Of a stretch of 16,356 bases of DNA, positions 6,722 to 14,230 are shown piece after piece (the stretch's first letter is position 1; the number at the start of each line of letters is the position of its first letter). The notes below the pieces were generated by a model. It had not been told where the DNA came from and searched no databases. It worked only from the letters and a program-made list of their open reading frames with translations. Origin of the DNA: CAWVWF01 sp963933885 (lineage in GTDB: Bacteria > Bacteroidota > Bacteroidia > Flavobacteriales_C > GCA-002722245); contig CAWVWF010000065.1 of NCBI GenBank assembly GCA_963933885.1, positions 1-16,356 of the forward strand, written 5' to 3'. The translations under genes were made by a program, and so were the position numbers.

Positions 6722-9442
6722 ATGTTCGGAATTAAAAAGAAAAATCAAGGAAACACCTTGAAAAATACGCCACCGCCAGAAAAAAGTGAGAAAAAAAAGA
6801 AAGCGACGGAACCAAGGAAATTTTCTCTCCGAAGATTAACTGATCCATTGTATGATTTTATTGAAAACGACAAGAATCGTTACACTCTAGGACTCTCACT
6901 CCTACTTGTTTCTGCATTCTTAACATTAAGTTTTGCATCCTTCTTTTTCACTTGGGAAGTTGATCAAGATAAAATCGGAAATTGGAGCACAACTGGAATC
7001 GAAGTTTTCCACGATGATTTTACAACAGAAAAAGAAGCTCAAAATTTAATGGGAACAATTGGAGCAAGATTATCTCACTTCTTCATTTTCAATGGAATTG
7101 GAATAACAGCATTTGGAATTCCTTTCCTACTTACAATTTTAGGTTTAAGGTGGGCATTTAATATTAAGATTCTTCCATTAGTAAAAACAACTAAATCAAC
7201 TTTTATCATAATGATTTGGAGCACTTTATTTTTAAGTGCATTATTTCAAAAATCAAACTTACTTAATCCAGGAGGCGCTTTAGGACATCAAGTATATACT
7301 TGGTTAGAATTCTTAGCCGGTCCATTTGGAGTTGGATTTATTCTACTCTTTTCAGCATTTTTAATTTCAAGATTAACTTTCAACTTTAGAATCGAATCCC
7401 TTTTACAAAAAGAAGTTGGTGAAGAGACTGATAATGAAAATACAATTGTTGGTGAAAATTCTATTGCTACACCACTTACAAACTTCAAAACGGTAACACC
7501 GGATTTAGAAGAAGTAAAAACAGTAACTCCTGAACCAGTTCTTGAAACACGTACAGTACAAGAGCCAATTCCAGAACCAGAAATTACAACACAAAATTCA
7601 GTAGAAGTTCAACCCGAGATTGTTTCTCAGCTAGAAATCGTTACGCCTCCACAAAAAGAGGAGACTAATGAGCCTCCAATGGAACTTACAATAGACCAAG
7701 CTACTGAAGAGACAGCTATACTCGAAGAGAAAGAAGTTCCTGAAGAAGTAGTTCTTAATGTGGAACCGGAAGTAACAATAGAGCTTTCAACTGATATCCC
7801 TGCTCCTTCAGCACCAATTGATCCTGAAGAAGAAATAGCTTTAGAAGTTGAAGCAACTCCAGAGAAAGAAATTCTACTTACAGAAGACGAAATCAATAAA
7901 AAAGTTGAAGAATTTGGAGAATATGACCCTACTTTAGATTTAGGAACATACAAATTCCCGACGATAGATTTATTGAAACAATACGATGCAGCTGGAGGAA
8001 CCAAAGTAGATGCTGAAACGCTTGAAGTAAACAAGAACAACATTATTGAAACGCTTCGAAATTACAAGATCGAAATTGCTTCAATCAAAGCTACCATAGG
8101 ACCAACAATCACATTATATGAGATCGTTCCAGCTCCTGGAGTTAGAATCTCAAAAATAAAGAACCTTGAAGATGATATTGCATTATCTCTAGCGGCCTTA
8201 GGAATTAGAATTATCGCACCAATTCCTGGTAAAGGAACAATTGGTATTGAAGTTCCAAACCCTAAACCGGATATCGTTTCAATGCATACAGCAATTTCTT
8301 CGAAAGCTTTCCAAGAAGCTAAAATGGAATTACCGCTGGCATTAGGAAAAACAATTACGAATGAAACCTATACGATTGATTTAGCGAAGATGCCTCACTT
8401 GTTAATGGCGGGAGCAACTGGACAAGGAAAATCGGTTGGACTAAATGCGATACTGGTAAGTTTACTTTACAAAAAACACCCTTCTCAATTGAAGCTTGTT
8501 TTGGTTGATCCTAAAAAGGTTGAATTGACTTTATTTAACAAAGTTGTTCGTCACTTCCTTGCCAAACTGCCTGATTCTGAAGAGCCAATAATTACTGACA
8601 CTCAAAAAGTAGTTAATACTTTAAATTCTTTATGTGTTGAAATGGATAATAGATACGAAATGCTTAAAGATGCATCTTGTAGAAATATCATTGAGTACAA
8701 TGCTAAGTTTAAAAAGAGAAAGTTAAATCCTGAGAAAGGACATAAGTTCCTTCCATATATTGTTTTAGTTATTGATGAATTTGCCGATTTAATAATGACA
8801 GCCGGTAAAGAAGTTGAAACTCCTATCGCTCGTTTAGCTCAACTAGCTAGGGCAATTGGAATTCACTTAATCGTTGCAACCCAACGTCCTTCCGTAAACA
8901 TTATAACAGGTACAATTAAAGCCAATTTCCCTTGTAGAATTGCATTTAGAGTAACATCTAAAATTGATTCAAGAACAATACTTGATGCAGGTGGAGCAGA
9001 TCAATTAATTGGTCGTGGAGATATGCTTATCGCTACAGGAAATGACTTGGTAAGAATCCAGTGTGCATTTGTTGATACACCTGAGGTTGAAGCTATTTGT
9101 GAATACATCGGAGAACAAAGAGGTTACGCTGATGCTTACCTCCTACCGGAATATGTTGACAACAATGGTGAAGCAGGTGCTGGTAACGAAATGGATCTAG
9201 ATGATCGTGATGCTTTATTTGAAGATGCAGCTCGTGTAATCGTACTTCATCAGCAAGGTTCAGCATCTTTACTTCAAAGAAAATTAAAGCTTGGATATAA
9301 CAGAGCTGGAAGAATAGTTGATCAGCTGGAAGCAGCAGGAATCATTGGTCAATTTGAAGGAAGTAAAGCACGACAAGTTTTAATTCCAGATGATTATAGT
9401 CTGGAACAATTATTGAATAACTTGAACAACAAAAACAATTAA
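6722..9442 (+). CDS. ftsK: DNA translocase FtsK
   Basis: This septum-located DNA pump clears and aligns chromosome ends during division. The protein is 906 residues from the ATG at 6722 (MFGIKKKNQG); a TTG 7 codons earlier sits in the promoter. Order of parts: a basic cytoplasmic N-terminus; four membrane segments (about 55-77, 119-143, 158-176, 198-217); a Glu/Pro/Val/Thr-rich linker (about 228-388); then the motor. The motor includes the alpha part (YEIVPAPGVRISKI), Walker A GATGQGKS (564-571) and Walker B IVLVIDEFADL (680-690), followed by VATQRPSVNIITG and a GRGDML turn. The C-terminal winged-helix gamma domain (about 829-890) reads LLQRKLKLGYNRAGRIVDQL; in FtsK this domain reads polar KOPS-type DNA motifs. 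The lolA-like gene follows after 28 nt, an arrangement common in Bacteroidota. Confidence 0.97.
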   Translation: MFGIKKKNQGNTLKNTPPPEKSEKKKKATEPRKFSLRRLTDPLYDFIENDKNRYTLGLSLLLVSAFLTLSFASFFFTWEVDQDKIGNWSTTGIEVFHDDFTTEKEAQNLMGTIGARLSHFFIFNGIGITAFGIPFLLTILGLRWAFNIKILPLVKTTKSTFIIMIWSTLFLSALFQKSNLLNPGGALGHQVYTWLEFLAGPFGVGFILLFSAFLISRLTFNFRIESLLQKEVGEETDNENTIVGENSIATPLTNFKTVTPDLEEVKTVTPEPVLETRTVQEPIPEPEITTQNSVEVQPEIVSQLEIVTPPQKEETNEPPMELTIDQATEETAILEEKEVPEEVVLNVEPEVTIELSTDIPAPSAPIDPEEEIALEVEATPEKEILLTEDEINKKVEEFGEYDPTLDLGTYKFPTIDLLKQYDAAGGTKVDAETLEVNKNNIIETLRNYKIEIASIKATIGPTITLYEIVPAPGVRISKIKNLEDDIALSLAALGIRIIAPIPGKGTIGIEVPNPKPDIVSMHTAISSKAFQEAKMELPLALGKTITNETYTIDLAKMPHLLMAGATGQGKSVGLNAILVSLLYKKHPSQLKLVLVDPKKVELTLFNKVVRHFLAKLPDSEEPIITDTQKVVNTLNSLCVEMDNRYEMLKDASCRNIIEYNAKFKKRKLNPEKGHKFLPYIVLVIDEFADLIMTAGKEVETPIARLAQLARAIGIHLIVATQRPSVNIITGTIKANFPCRIAFRVTSKIDSRTILDAGGADQLIGRGDMLIATGNDLVRIQCAFVDTPEVEAICEYIGEQRGYADAYLLPEYVDNNGEAGAGNEMDLDDRDALFEDAARVIVLHQQGSASLLQRKLKLGYNRAGRIVDQLEAAGIIGQFEGSKARQVLIPDDYSLEQLLNNLNNKNN

Positions 9443-9451
9443 CTAACTTTG
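9422..9451 (+). promoter_or_regulatory. Internal promoter for the lolA-like gene
   Basis: TTG (9422-9424), a 19-nt spacer and TAACTTTG (9444-9451) match the Bacteroidota promoter pattern with ideal spacing. It overlaps the last codons and stop of ftsK and leaves 19 nt before the ATG at 9471. The lolA-like gene can therefore be transcribed apart from ftsK. The -7 octamer is identical to that of rarA. Confidence 0.6.
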
Positions 9452-9470
9452 TAACAAGATTTATAAAATT

Positions 9471-10181
9471 ATGAATAGTTTATTTGCAGTATTATTTGCC
9501 GCTTCAGTTACAACAGCTGAACTTCCAAAGGAAAACATACAACCAATTATAACAGCTCCAACAGCGGTTATGCTTACTGCTCCACAAAAAGAGGAGAAAG
9601 CAACGACTATACTAAATGCTGTTAGCGCAAAATCAAAATCAAGAAAAACGATTGCTCTTGATTTTACTTTTGAAATTAAAAACGGAGAAGTTACTGATTC
9701 TCAAAAAGGAAATTTAAAAATTAAAGGCAACAAATACATCTACTCTATTTTCGGAGCTACTAAAATTAGTGATGGTGTTAAAATCGCTACAGTTTTAAAA
9801 GACGACCAAGAGGTAACAATTGGAAAAGTTGATTTCAATGATCCTGATGAATTTTCTCCTCAAGAAATGTTTACTATTTATGAAACGGGATATAAGTACC
9901 GTTACATGGCTCAAAAAACAATTAACGGAGAAACTCTTGAGTTAATTGATTTGTACCCTGAAGCAGGAAACACACAACCATATAGAAGGGTTACTTTATT
10001 CATTAACAACGAGACTCAAGAAATTAAAAAAATCGAACTATTCCATAAGACAAGTGGAAAAGTATTTACTGTTACAGTAATAAAATCGGTTTATGATGTT
10101 GAGATTAACGATACTGAATTCAATTGTGAGTGTACAAGATGGGCAACTCCTGAATGGGATTGCGATGATATGACTAAATAA
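9471..10181 (+). CDS. lolA: LolA-like outer-membrane lipoprotein carrier
   Basis: A periplasmic carrier fold related to LolA, which shuttles lipoproteins from the inner to the outer membrane. The protein has 236 residues. A short signal peptide (MNSLFAVLFAASVTTA, cut after about residue 16) has no Lys/Arg in its N-region. A helix follows (TILNAVSAKSKSRKTIALDF, 46-65), then alternating beta strands such as GNLKIKGNKYIYSIFG (80-95), and a late segment (VTLFINNETQEIKKIEL) typical of Bacteroidota LolA. The C-terminal tail carries three cysteines (219, 221, 231) that I do not associate with LolA. Position directly after ftsK supports the call. The gene has its own promoter and ends at a strong terminator. 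Overall fold is likely; equivalence to E. coli LolA is inferred. Confidence 0.85.
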   Translation: MNSLFAVLFAASVTTAELPKENIQPIITAPTAVMLTAPQKEEKATTILNAVSAKSKSRKTIALDFTFEIKNGEVTDSQKGNLKIKGNKYIYSIFGATKISDGVKIATVLKDDQEVTIGKVDFNDPDEFSPQEMFTIYETGYKYRYMAQKTINGETLELIDLYPEAGNTQPYRRVTLFINNETQEIKKIELFHKTSGKVFTVTVIKSVYDVEINDTEFNCECTRWATPEWDCDDMTK

Positions 10182-10198
10182 ATTAAGACATTGTTTAT

Positions 10199-10238
10199 AA
10201 AAAAGGCGAATTCAATATTGAATTCGCCTTTTTTTTTT
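10199..10238 (+). terminator. Strong Rho-independent terminator of the ftsK-lolA unit
   Basis: A perfect 24-bp palindrome (10205-10228, core GGCGAATTCAATATTGAATT...) forms a long stem, flanked by A6 before and T10 after (10229-10238). The T-tract favours the plus strand; the A-tract could also give weak termination on the minus strand. Confidence 0.93.
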
Positions 10239-10252
10239 GGAAATTTACAGCA

Positions 10253-11026
10253 ATGACTTACGGTATTATAAATCTTAGCGCTGTTCCTGGAAGGGCTGAC
10301 TCATCTGACAAAAGTGAAATGATCACTCAATTGTTATTTGGTGATATATTTACGATTCTAGAGCACGCTAAAACTTTTATTAAAATCAAAACGCATTACG
10401 ACAATTATGAATGTTGGATATGCAAAAAACAATACATTTTAATAAAGGAAAAAGAATATAATTCTATCGCTAGCACTCCATACAATTGTACAACAGATTT
10501 AATTCACACAATTCAATACAAAGGAGATACTGTTCCAATATTATTAGGAAGTTCATTACCCAATTTTAAGGATGGTACATTCATTATTGGAGGAGAATCT
10601 ATAAAGTACGATGGAAACTACTCTACCCCTACTCAAATTGGAAGTAAAGAATCAATCGTAGAAGATGCGTTCATGTATTTAAACGCTCCATACTTATGGG
10701 GAGGAAAATCACCATTTGGAATTGACTGCAGTGGATTCTCTCAGATCATTTATAAAATTAACAATATTGTAATCCCTAGAGATGCATACCAACAAGCTAA
10801 TTTAGGAGAAGGTTATTCTTTTGTTGAAGAAGCTGAAGCTGGTGACTTAGCATTTTTTGATAATCCAGATGGTAAGATTACGCATGTTGGAATTTTAGTA
10901 GGAAAAGATAAAATAATACATGCTTCTGGAAAGGTAAGAATCGACAAACTGGATCATCAAGGAATCTTTAATCAAGAAACGAATTCCTATTCTCATAAAT
11001 TGAGAATTATTAAAAAGCTAGTCTAA
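10253..11026 (+). CDS. SH3-domain NlpC/P60 (C40) peptidase
   Basis: A likely cell-wall endopeptidase that cuts peptide stems of peptidoglycan. It has 257 residues. The N-terminal half (about 3-125) is a pair of bacterial SH3-like domains, opening YGIINLSAVPGRADSSDKSE and QLLFGD. The NlpC/P60 domain (about 132-257) holds the catalytic Cys159 in GIDCSGFSQ, His211 in ITHVGILVG and a third polar residue likely His223 in IIHASGKV. No signal peptide is visible, which is usual for this Bacteroidota subgroup, so export route and site of action are open. The ATG at 10253 follows the lolA terminator by 14 nt, leaving little room for a promoter. The 3' end is only 3 bp from the stop of the convergent next gene. 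Fold and catalytic residues are clear. Confidence 0.93.
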   Translation: MTYGIINLSAVPGRADSSDKSEMITQLLFGDIFTILEHAKTFIKIKTHYDNYECWICKKQYILIKEKEYNSIASTPYNCTTDLIHTIQYKGDTVPILLGSSLPNFKDGTFIIGGESIKYDGNYSTPTQIGSKESIVEDAFMYLNAPYLWGGKSPFGIDCSGFSQIIYKINNIVIPRDAYQQANLGEGYSFVEEAEAGDLAFFDNPDGKITHVGILVGKDKIIHASGKVRIDKLDHQGIFNQETNSYSHKLRIIKKLV

Positions 11027-11029
11027 AAT

Positions 11030-11629
11030 CTAAAAGAAGTAAGCATCCGAAATCATAAAAGCTGGAGTACGCCTTCTTTTGTATTGCTTATAAACTACAA
11101 ATCCTGCTGAGTTTAAATAACTTGTTCCTGTTTTTCTTCCTCTTACATCTCTGTATTCTACAAATCCTTTATTCCCTAATTTCTTGTAGCCTAACAATCC
11201 ACCTTCTGAATTTTTGTAGTAAATTGTGTTTCCTTTTTTTCGAACTGTTCTTATTAAATTCCCTTGATCATCGAAATACTGCGTTTTATTCCTCTTGGTT
11301 TTAACGTAATAATTACCGTGTTTAATAAAACGTTTATTGGATTTTAACTTAATCTTTTTTGACTTCTTTTTATGTATTGGCTTAACGTGAACTTGCTTCG
11401 AACGAATTACCTTAATCGTACGCTGTCTGTGATCGAAATAAAAAACACCTTTTGTATTTGTTCGTTTTCCGCCTAAAAAAACATCTGCTGAATCAAAATA
11501 TCTAATCTCTCCATTTACATGTGGAACTTCTTTCCAGATCTTGTTACTGTAAAGCGATTGCTCAATATTGGATTGAGACCATGTGGAGATTGTAATGAAA
11601 AAGAAGGATATAATTAGAGTAAAACGCAT
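11030..11629 (-). CDS. Secreted basic protein with short internal repeats, unknown function
   Basis: I do not recognise this 199-residue protein. It begins with a signal peptide (MRFTLIISFFFITISTWSQS, cut near residue 18-20). The mature part is strongly basic, with a Lys-rich middle (HKKKSKKIKLKSNKR, 86-100). Repeats of about 20-21 residues can be seen: 46-65 (DSADVFLGG...), then three in tandem at 120-139 (DDQGNLIRT...), 140-160 (NSEGGLLGY...) and 161-181 (DVRGRKTGT...). Each has a Gly near position 4-8, a second Gly in the second half and ends in an aromatic plus basic residue. This resembles YD- or MORN-like beta-hairpin repeats. The tail is RRRTPAFMISDAYFF. It lies downstream of cheR (101 bp gap) and converges on the NlpC gene with 3 bp between stops. 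No adjacent partner explains its role. Confidence 0.75.
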   Translation of the reverse strand: MRFTLIISFFFITISTWSQSNIEQSLYSNKIWKEVPHVNGEIRYFDSADVFLGGKRTNTKGVFYFDHRQRTIKVIRSKQVHVKPIHKKKSKKIKLKSNKRFIKHGNYYVKTKRNKTQYFDDQGNLIRTVRKKGNTIYYKNSEGGLLGYKKLGNKGFVEYRDVRGRKTGTSYLNSAGFVVYKQYKRRRTPAFMISDAYFF

Positions 11630-11730
11630 AGACTGGAATTTCGAAATTTAAATCAAATTCTATACCAGAATTACTAACTGTAAAACAATCAACTACACCT
11701 AGTTTATTTTAACAGAGTTTCACAAAAACA

Positions 11731-12561
11731 TTAAACAGTAATCGGTTTTCTAAATAGCCTTAATTGACCAGAATAACTCTCAAAATCATTTATATCAACA
11801 TCATTTGTAGAATCAAAAAAACCTAACACCATAAAACCACCTGGTTTTAAAGCATCATAAAATTTATTTATTATTTTCTGTTTTAGTTTAGAGTCAAAAT
11901 AGATTAATACGTTCCTGCAGAAAACTATATCATAATTCGAATCAAAATTATCATGAACCAAATTACCTTCTTTAAAAGAAACATGATCAATCAAGTCCAA
12001 ATTCATTTGATATGATTTACCACCTGGCTCTTCTTTATAAAATCTTTGGAATCTTCCAAAAGGATTATATTCTTTAAACTGCTTTTCATTTTGTCTAAGA
12101 GTTACATTATTATAAACCCCTTTTTTACAAATTTCAATTGAATCTCTGTTTAAATCAAAAGCATCAGCCTGAGCATTCTTTTGCAATCCTATTTCTTTTA
12201 ATATAATACCTAAGGAGTATACTTCTTCTCCTGTTGAACAACCAGCATGCATTACTTTTATCGCACCTTTTTTCTTTATATCAACTAATATTTTCTTCCT
12301 GAGTTCCTTCCACATATCAACACCGCGGAACATAGAAGTCATCCCAACAGTTACATTATCTACAAATTCTAGAAATGTTTTTTTTTCACGCATTAAACTC
12401 GACCATAATTGCATCAAGTCAGTAAAACCCATCTTATGCATGGCTTTACCAACCATTTTTTTCATGGTCCTTTTTTGATATTGCGTGAAATCAACTTTGT
12501 ATCTATTAAATAGTGCTGTTGTAAGGGAATCTAACTCTTCATCTGATAATTCTACTGACAT
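11731..12561 (-). CDS. cheR: CheR-type protein-glutamate methyltransferase, orphan
   Basis: A SAM-dependent methyltransferase of the CheR family, which methylates glutamates on chemoreceptors. The 276-residue length is normal. An N-terminal helical domain (about 4-60, ELSDEELDSLTTALFNRYKV) precedes the catalytic domain. The SAM loop is HAGCSTGEEVYSL (105-117), DLN follows at 136-138 and the family signature FCRNVLIYF is at 214-222. The usual N-x-T-x-(F/M)-F-R-D segment reads VGMTSMFRG (72-80): the Asn is Gly and the final Asp is Gly. No cheB, receptor, cheA or response regulator is nearby, so the substrate may not be a classical chemoreceptor; stand-alone CheR proteins occur in Bacteroidota. 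Candidate control sites lie in the 273-bp upstream gap. Family certain; substrate unknown. Confidence 0.92.
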   Translation of the reverse strand: MSVELSDEELDSLTTALFNRYKVDFTQYQKRTMKKMVGKAMHKMGFTDLMQLWSSLMREKKTFLEFVDNVTVGMTSMFRGVDMWKELRKKILVDIKKKGAIKVMHAGCSTGEEVYSLGIILKEIGLQKNAQADAFDLNRDSIEICKKGVYNNVTLRQNEKQFKEYNPFGRFQRFYKEEPGGKSYQMNLDLIDHVSFKEGNLVHDNFDSNYDIVFCRNVLIYFDSKLKQKIINKFYDALKPGGFMVLGFFDSTNDVDINDFESYSGQLRLFRKPITV

Positions 12562-12615
12562 AAACAGTAAGTACCAAATTACCTGTTATAGGTTTCAATT
12601 TTTAGACGAAATATT

Positions 12616-12627
12616 ACTTCCGGAAGT
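12616..12627. promoter_or_regulatory. 12-bp perfect palindrome upstream of cheR
   Basis: ACTTCCGGAAGT is a perfect inverted repeat 54 bp before the cheR start codon, within the 273-bp gap to the helicase gene. It is GC-richer than its surroundings. It could be a regulator binding site; only one copy was noticed. Confidence 0.35.
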
Positions 12628-12693
12628 GATAAATGGAACAAAACACAAGGATCATATCATCAATAAGAAATTAAGTACTTTTTTATTTTCGAT

Positions 12694-12701
12694 CAAAAAT
12701 A
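12694..12701 (-). promoter_or_regulatory. Candidate -7 element for cheR
   Basis: TATTTTTG on the minus strand matches TAnnTTTG and is 132 nt before the cheR ATG. It would place the palindrome at 12616-12627 within the transcribed leader. No good -33 was found, so this is weak. Confidence 0.28.
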
Positions 12702-12834
12702 TAAATCATCCGATTTAGAAGTGATATTTCAACAATATCTTACGAAGGTAAATACTTGAATACAATTAAATAATCCGAACCCTTCATTTTGTAGAGTACA
12801 GCTTCAATCAAATCACGAAGTTTATATTTGAAGT

Positions 12835-14199
12835 CTACCTCTTATGCCTAGGATTTTTCTTTTTAGGTTTCTTCTTTTTCTTCTTACCGTCGGTATCCTC
12901 TATAAACTTATACGCTTCGATAGTTTTTCTATCAGCTCTGTTCTCGTAGTTTTTCTTCTTCCCTTTTCTTTCATGAAAAGCACCCTTATATTCAGGATCT
13001 TCAATCCTTCTTAACCTATCAATCTCTCTATCAAAAGCTTTTGCTTCGTCCTTAGTCGTTTGGTAAATCTCAACACCATCAGGCATTTCTAATTTTTCAA
13101 TACCATCCTTGATCAATACTTCAATTTTCTTAATATGCATATCTTCAACTCTAGTCGAAAAAGTAATTGCAACACCTTCTTTCTCTGCCCTCCCTGTTCT
13201 ACCAACTCTGTGAACATAATCGGTATACATTACTGGAACATCAAAATTAATAACATGAGTTACTTCAGATATATCTATTCCTCTTGCAGCAACATCGGTA
13301 GCAACTATTCCTCTTACTTCTCCTGCTCTGAATTCATTGTAAGCATTAATCCTTGTGTTCTGACCTTTATTGGCATGGATAGCTCTCCATTCACCAACCT
13401 CCATTCTATTCAGGTATCTATGAATATTTTCTGCAGTTTCTCTAGTTCTTGCGAAAACTAAAACCCTACTATAAGATTCATTGTTTTTTAATAAATGAAC
13501 CAGTAAATTAAGTTTAGTTCTTGCGTTTGGAACAGAATACATGAACTGCTCAACTGTATCAACAACTACACTATCTGGTTCTATTTCAATTTTCATTGGG
13601 AAATCTAGAAACTCTTCAGTCAACACCTCAACCTTTGGGTGAAATGTAGCTGAAAACAATAAGTTTTGTCGCTTACTAGGAATTACTTCCAGAATACTGT
13701 TTAACTGTGGAAGGAATCCCATATCCATCATCTTATCAGCTTCATCCAAAACTAATATTTTAACTTTCTTCAGATTAATCTTTCCTTTCATATAGATATC
13801 CATGAAACGACCTGGTGTAGCCACAACAAGATCAACACCTTCACTTACTTCTGCAATTTGAGCTTGCATTCCCATTCCTCCTATCAAACGAACACATCTA
13901 ATATCTGTGTACTTCGCTAGTTCAACTGCATTTTCATAAACCTGAACTGCTAGTTCTCTAGTAGGAACAAAAATTAATGCTCTTGGTGAATCACCTTGAG
14001 CGTAGTTTAGCTTCCTAACAATTGGTAAAACAAACGCTGCCGTTTTACCAGTTCCTGTTGGAGCAATTCCTAACAAATCATGACCAGCTAATATCAAAGG
14101 GATTACCTCACTCTGTATAGGCGTTGGTTTTACATACCCTAAATCAGCAACTGCATTTAGTAATTGTCGATTTAATTTTAGCTCGTCAAAAGATTTCAT
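12835..14199 (-). CDS. DEAD-box ATP-dependent RNA helicase (RhlE-like)
   Basis: An RNA-remodelling ATPase of the DEAD family, with likely roles in ribosome assembly or mRNA turnover. From the ATG at 14199 it has 454 residues (MKSFDELKLNRQLL); an upstream in-frame start 17 codons earlier is rejected because it would overlap the promoter and the divergent gene. Visible motifs: Q motif TPIQ near 26-29, motif I APTGTGKT (46-53), PTREL near 79-83, TPGR near 128-131, DEAD (152-155), SAT (183-185) and motif VI HRVGRTGR (330-337). After the two RecA-like domains comes a charged extension with a very Lys-rich tail (about 437-454), probably binding RNA. The segment IHANKGQNTRI is typical of Bacteroidota members. 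No hairpin terminator was seen after the stop. Exact paralogue (RhlE, DeaD, CsdA) cannot be fixed from sequence alone. Confidence 0.95.
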   Translation of the reverse strand: MKSFDELKLNRQLLNAVADLGYVKPTPIQSEVIPLILAGHDLLGIAPTGTGKTAAFVLPIVRKLNYAQGDSPRALIFVPTRELAVQVYENAVELAKYTDIRCVRLIGGMGMQAQIAEVSEGVDLVVATPGRFMDIYMKGKINLKKVKILVLDEADKMMDMGFLPQLNSILEVIPSKRQNLLFSATFHPKVEVLTEEFLDFPMKIEIEPDSVVVDTVEQFMYSVPNARTKLNLLVHLLKNNESYSRVLVFARTRETAENIHRYLNRMEVGEWRAIHANKGQNTRINAYNEFRAGEVRGIVATDVAARGIDISEVTHVINFDVPVMYTDYVHRVGRTGRAEKEGVAITFSTRVEDMHIKKIEVLIKDGIEKLEMPDGVEIYQTTKDEAKAFDREIDRLRRIEDPEYKGAFHERKGKKKNYENRADRKTIEAYKFIEDTDGKKKKKKPKKKNPRHKR

Positions 14200-14203
14200 A
14201 GTG

Positions 14204-14211
14204 CAAAGATA
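14204..14211 (-). promoter_or_regulatory. -7 element of the DEAD-box helicase promoter
   Basis: TATCTTTG on the minus strand matches TAnnTTTG, with exactly 4 nt before the ATG at 14199. This implies a leaderless or nearly leaderless transcript. Any -33 element would lie over the start of the divergent Nudix gene. Confidence 0.55.
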
Positions 14212-14216
14212 AGCTA

Positions 14217-14224
14217 TACCTTTA
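14217..14224 (+). promoter_or_regulatory. Candidate -7 element of the Nudix gene
   Basis: TACCTTTA matches TAnnTTTG at all but the last fixed position and lies 6 nt before the ATG at 14231. The whole intergenic gap is 31 bp, so the promoter must overlap that of the helicase. Confidence 0.3.
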
Positions 14225-14230
14225 AACCAT

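Noticed and set aside
7627..8043. Long antisense ORF opposite ftsK, rich in Ser
   Set aside because: It is the mirror of the Glu/Val/Thr-rich linker of ftsK; low-complexity codons avoid stops on the other strand. No domain visible.
12560..12600. TAATTTGG just upstream of cheR as a -7 element
   Set aside because: It misses one fixed base and the nearest TTG is only 14 nt upstream, too short for the usual spacing.
12485..12718. Plus-strand ORF over the cheR start and upstream gap
   Set aside because: Antisense to the cheR N-terminus; the rest is AT-rich intergenic sequence with no protein-like pattern.
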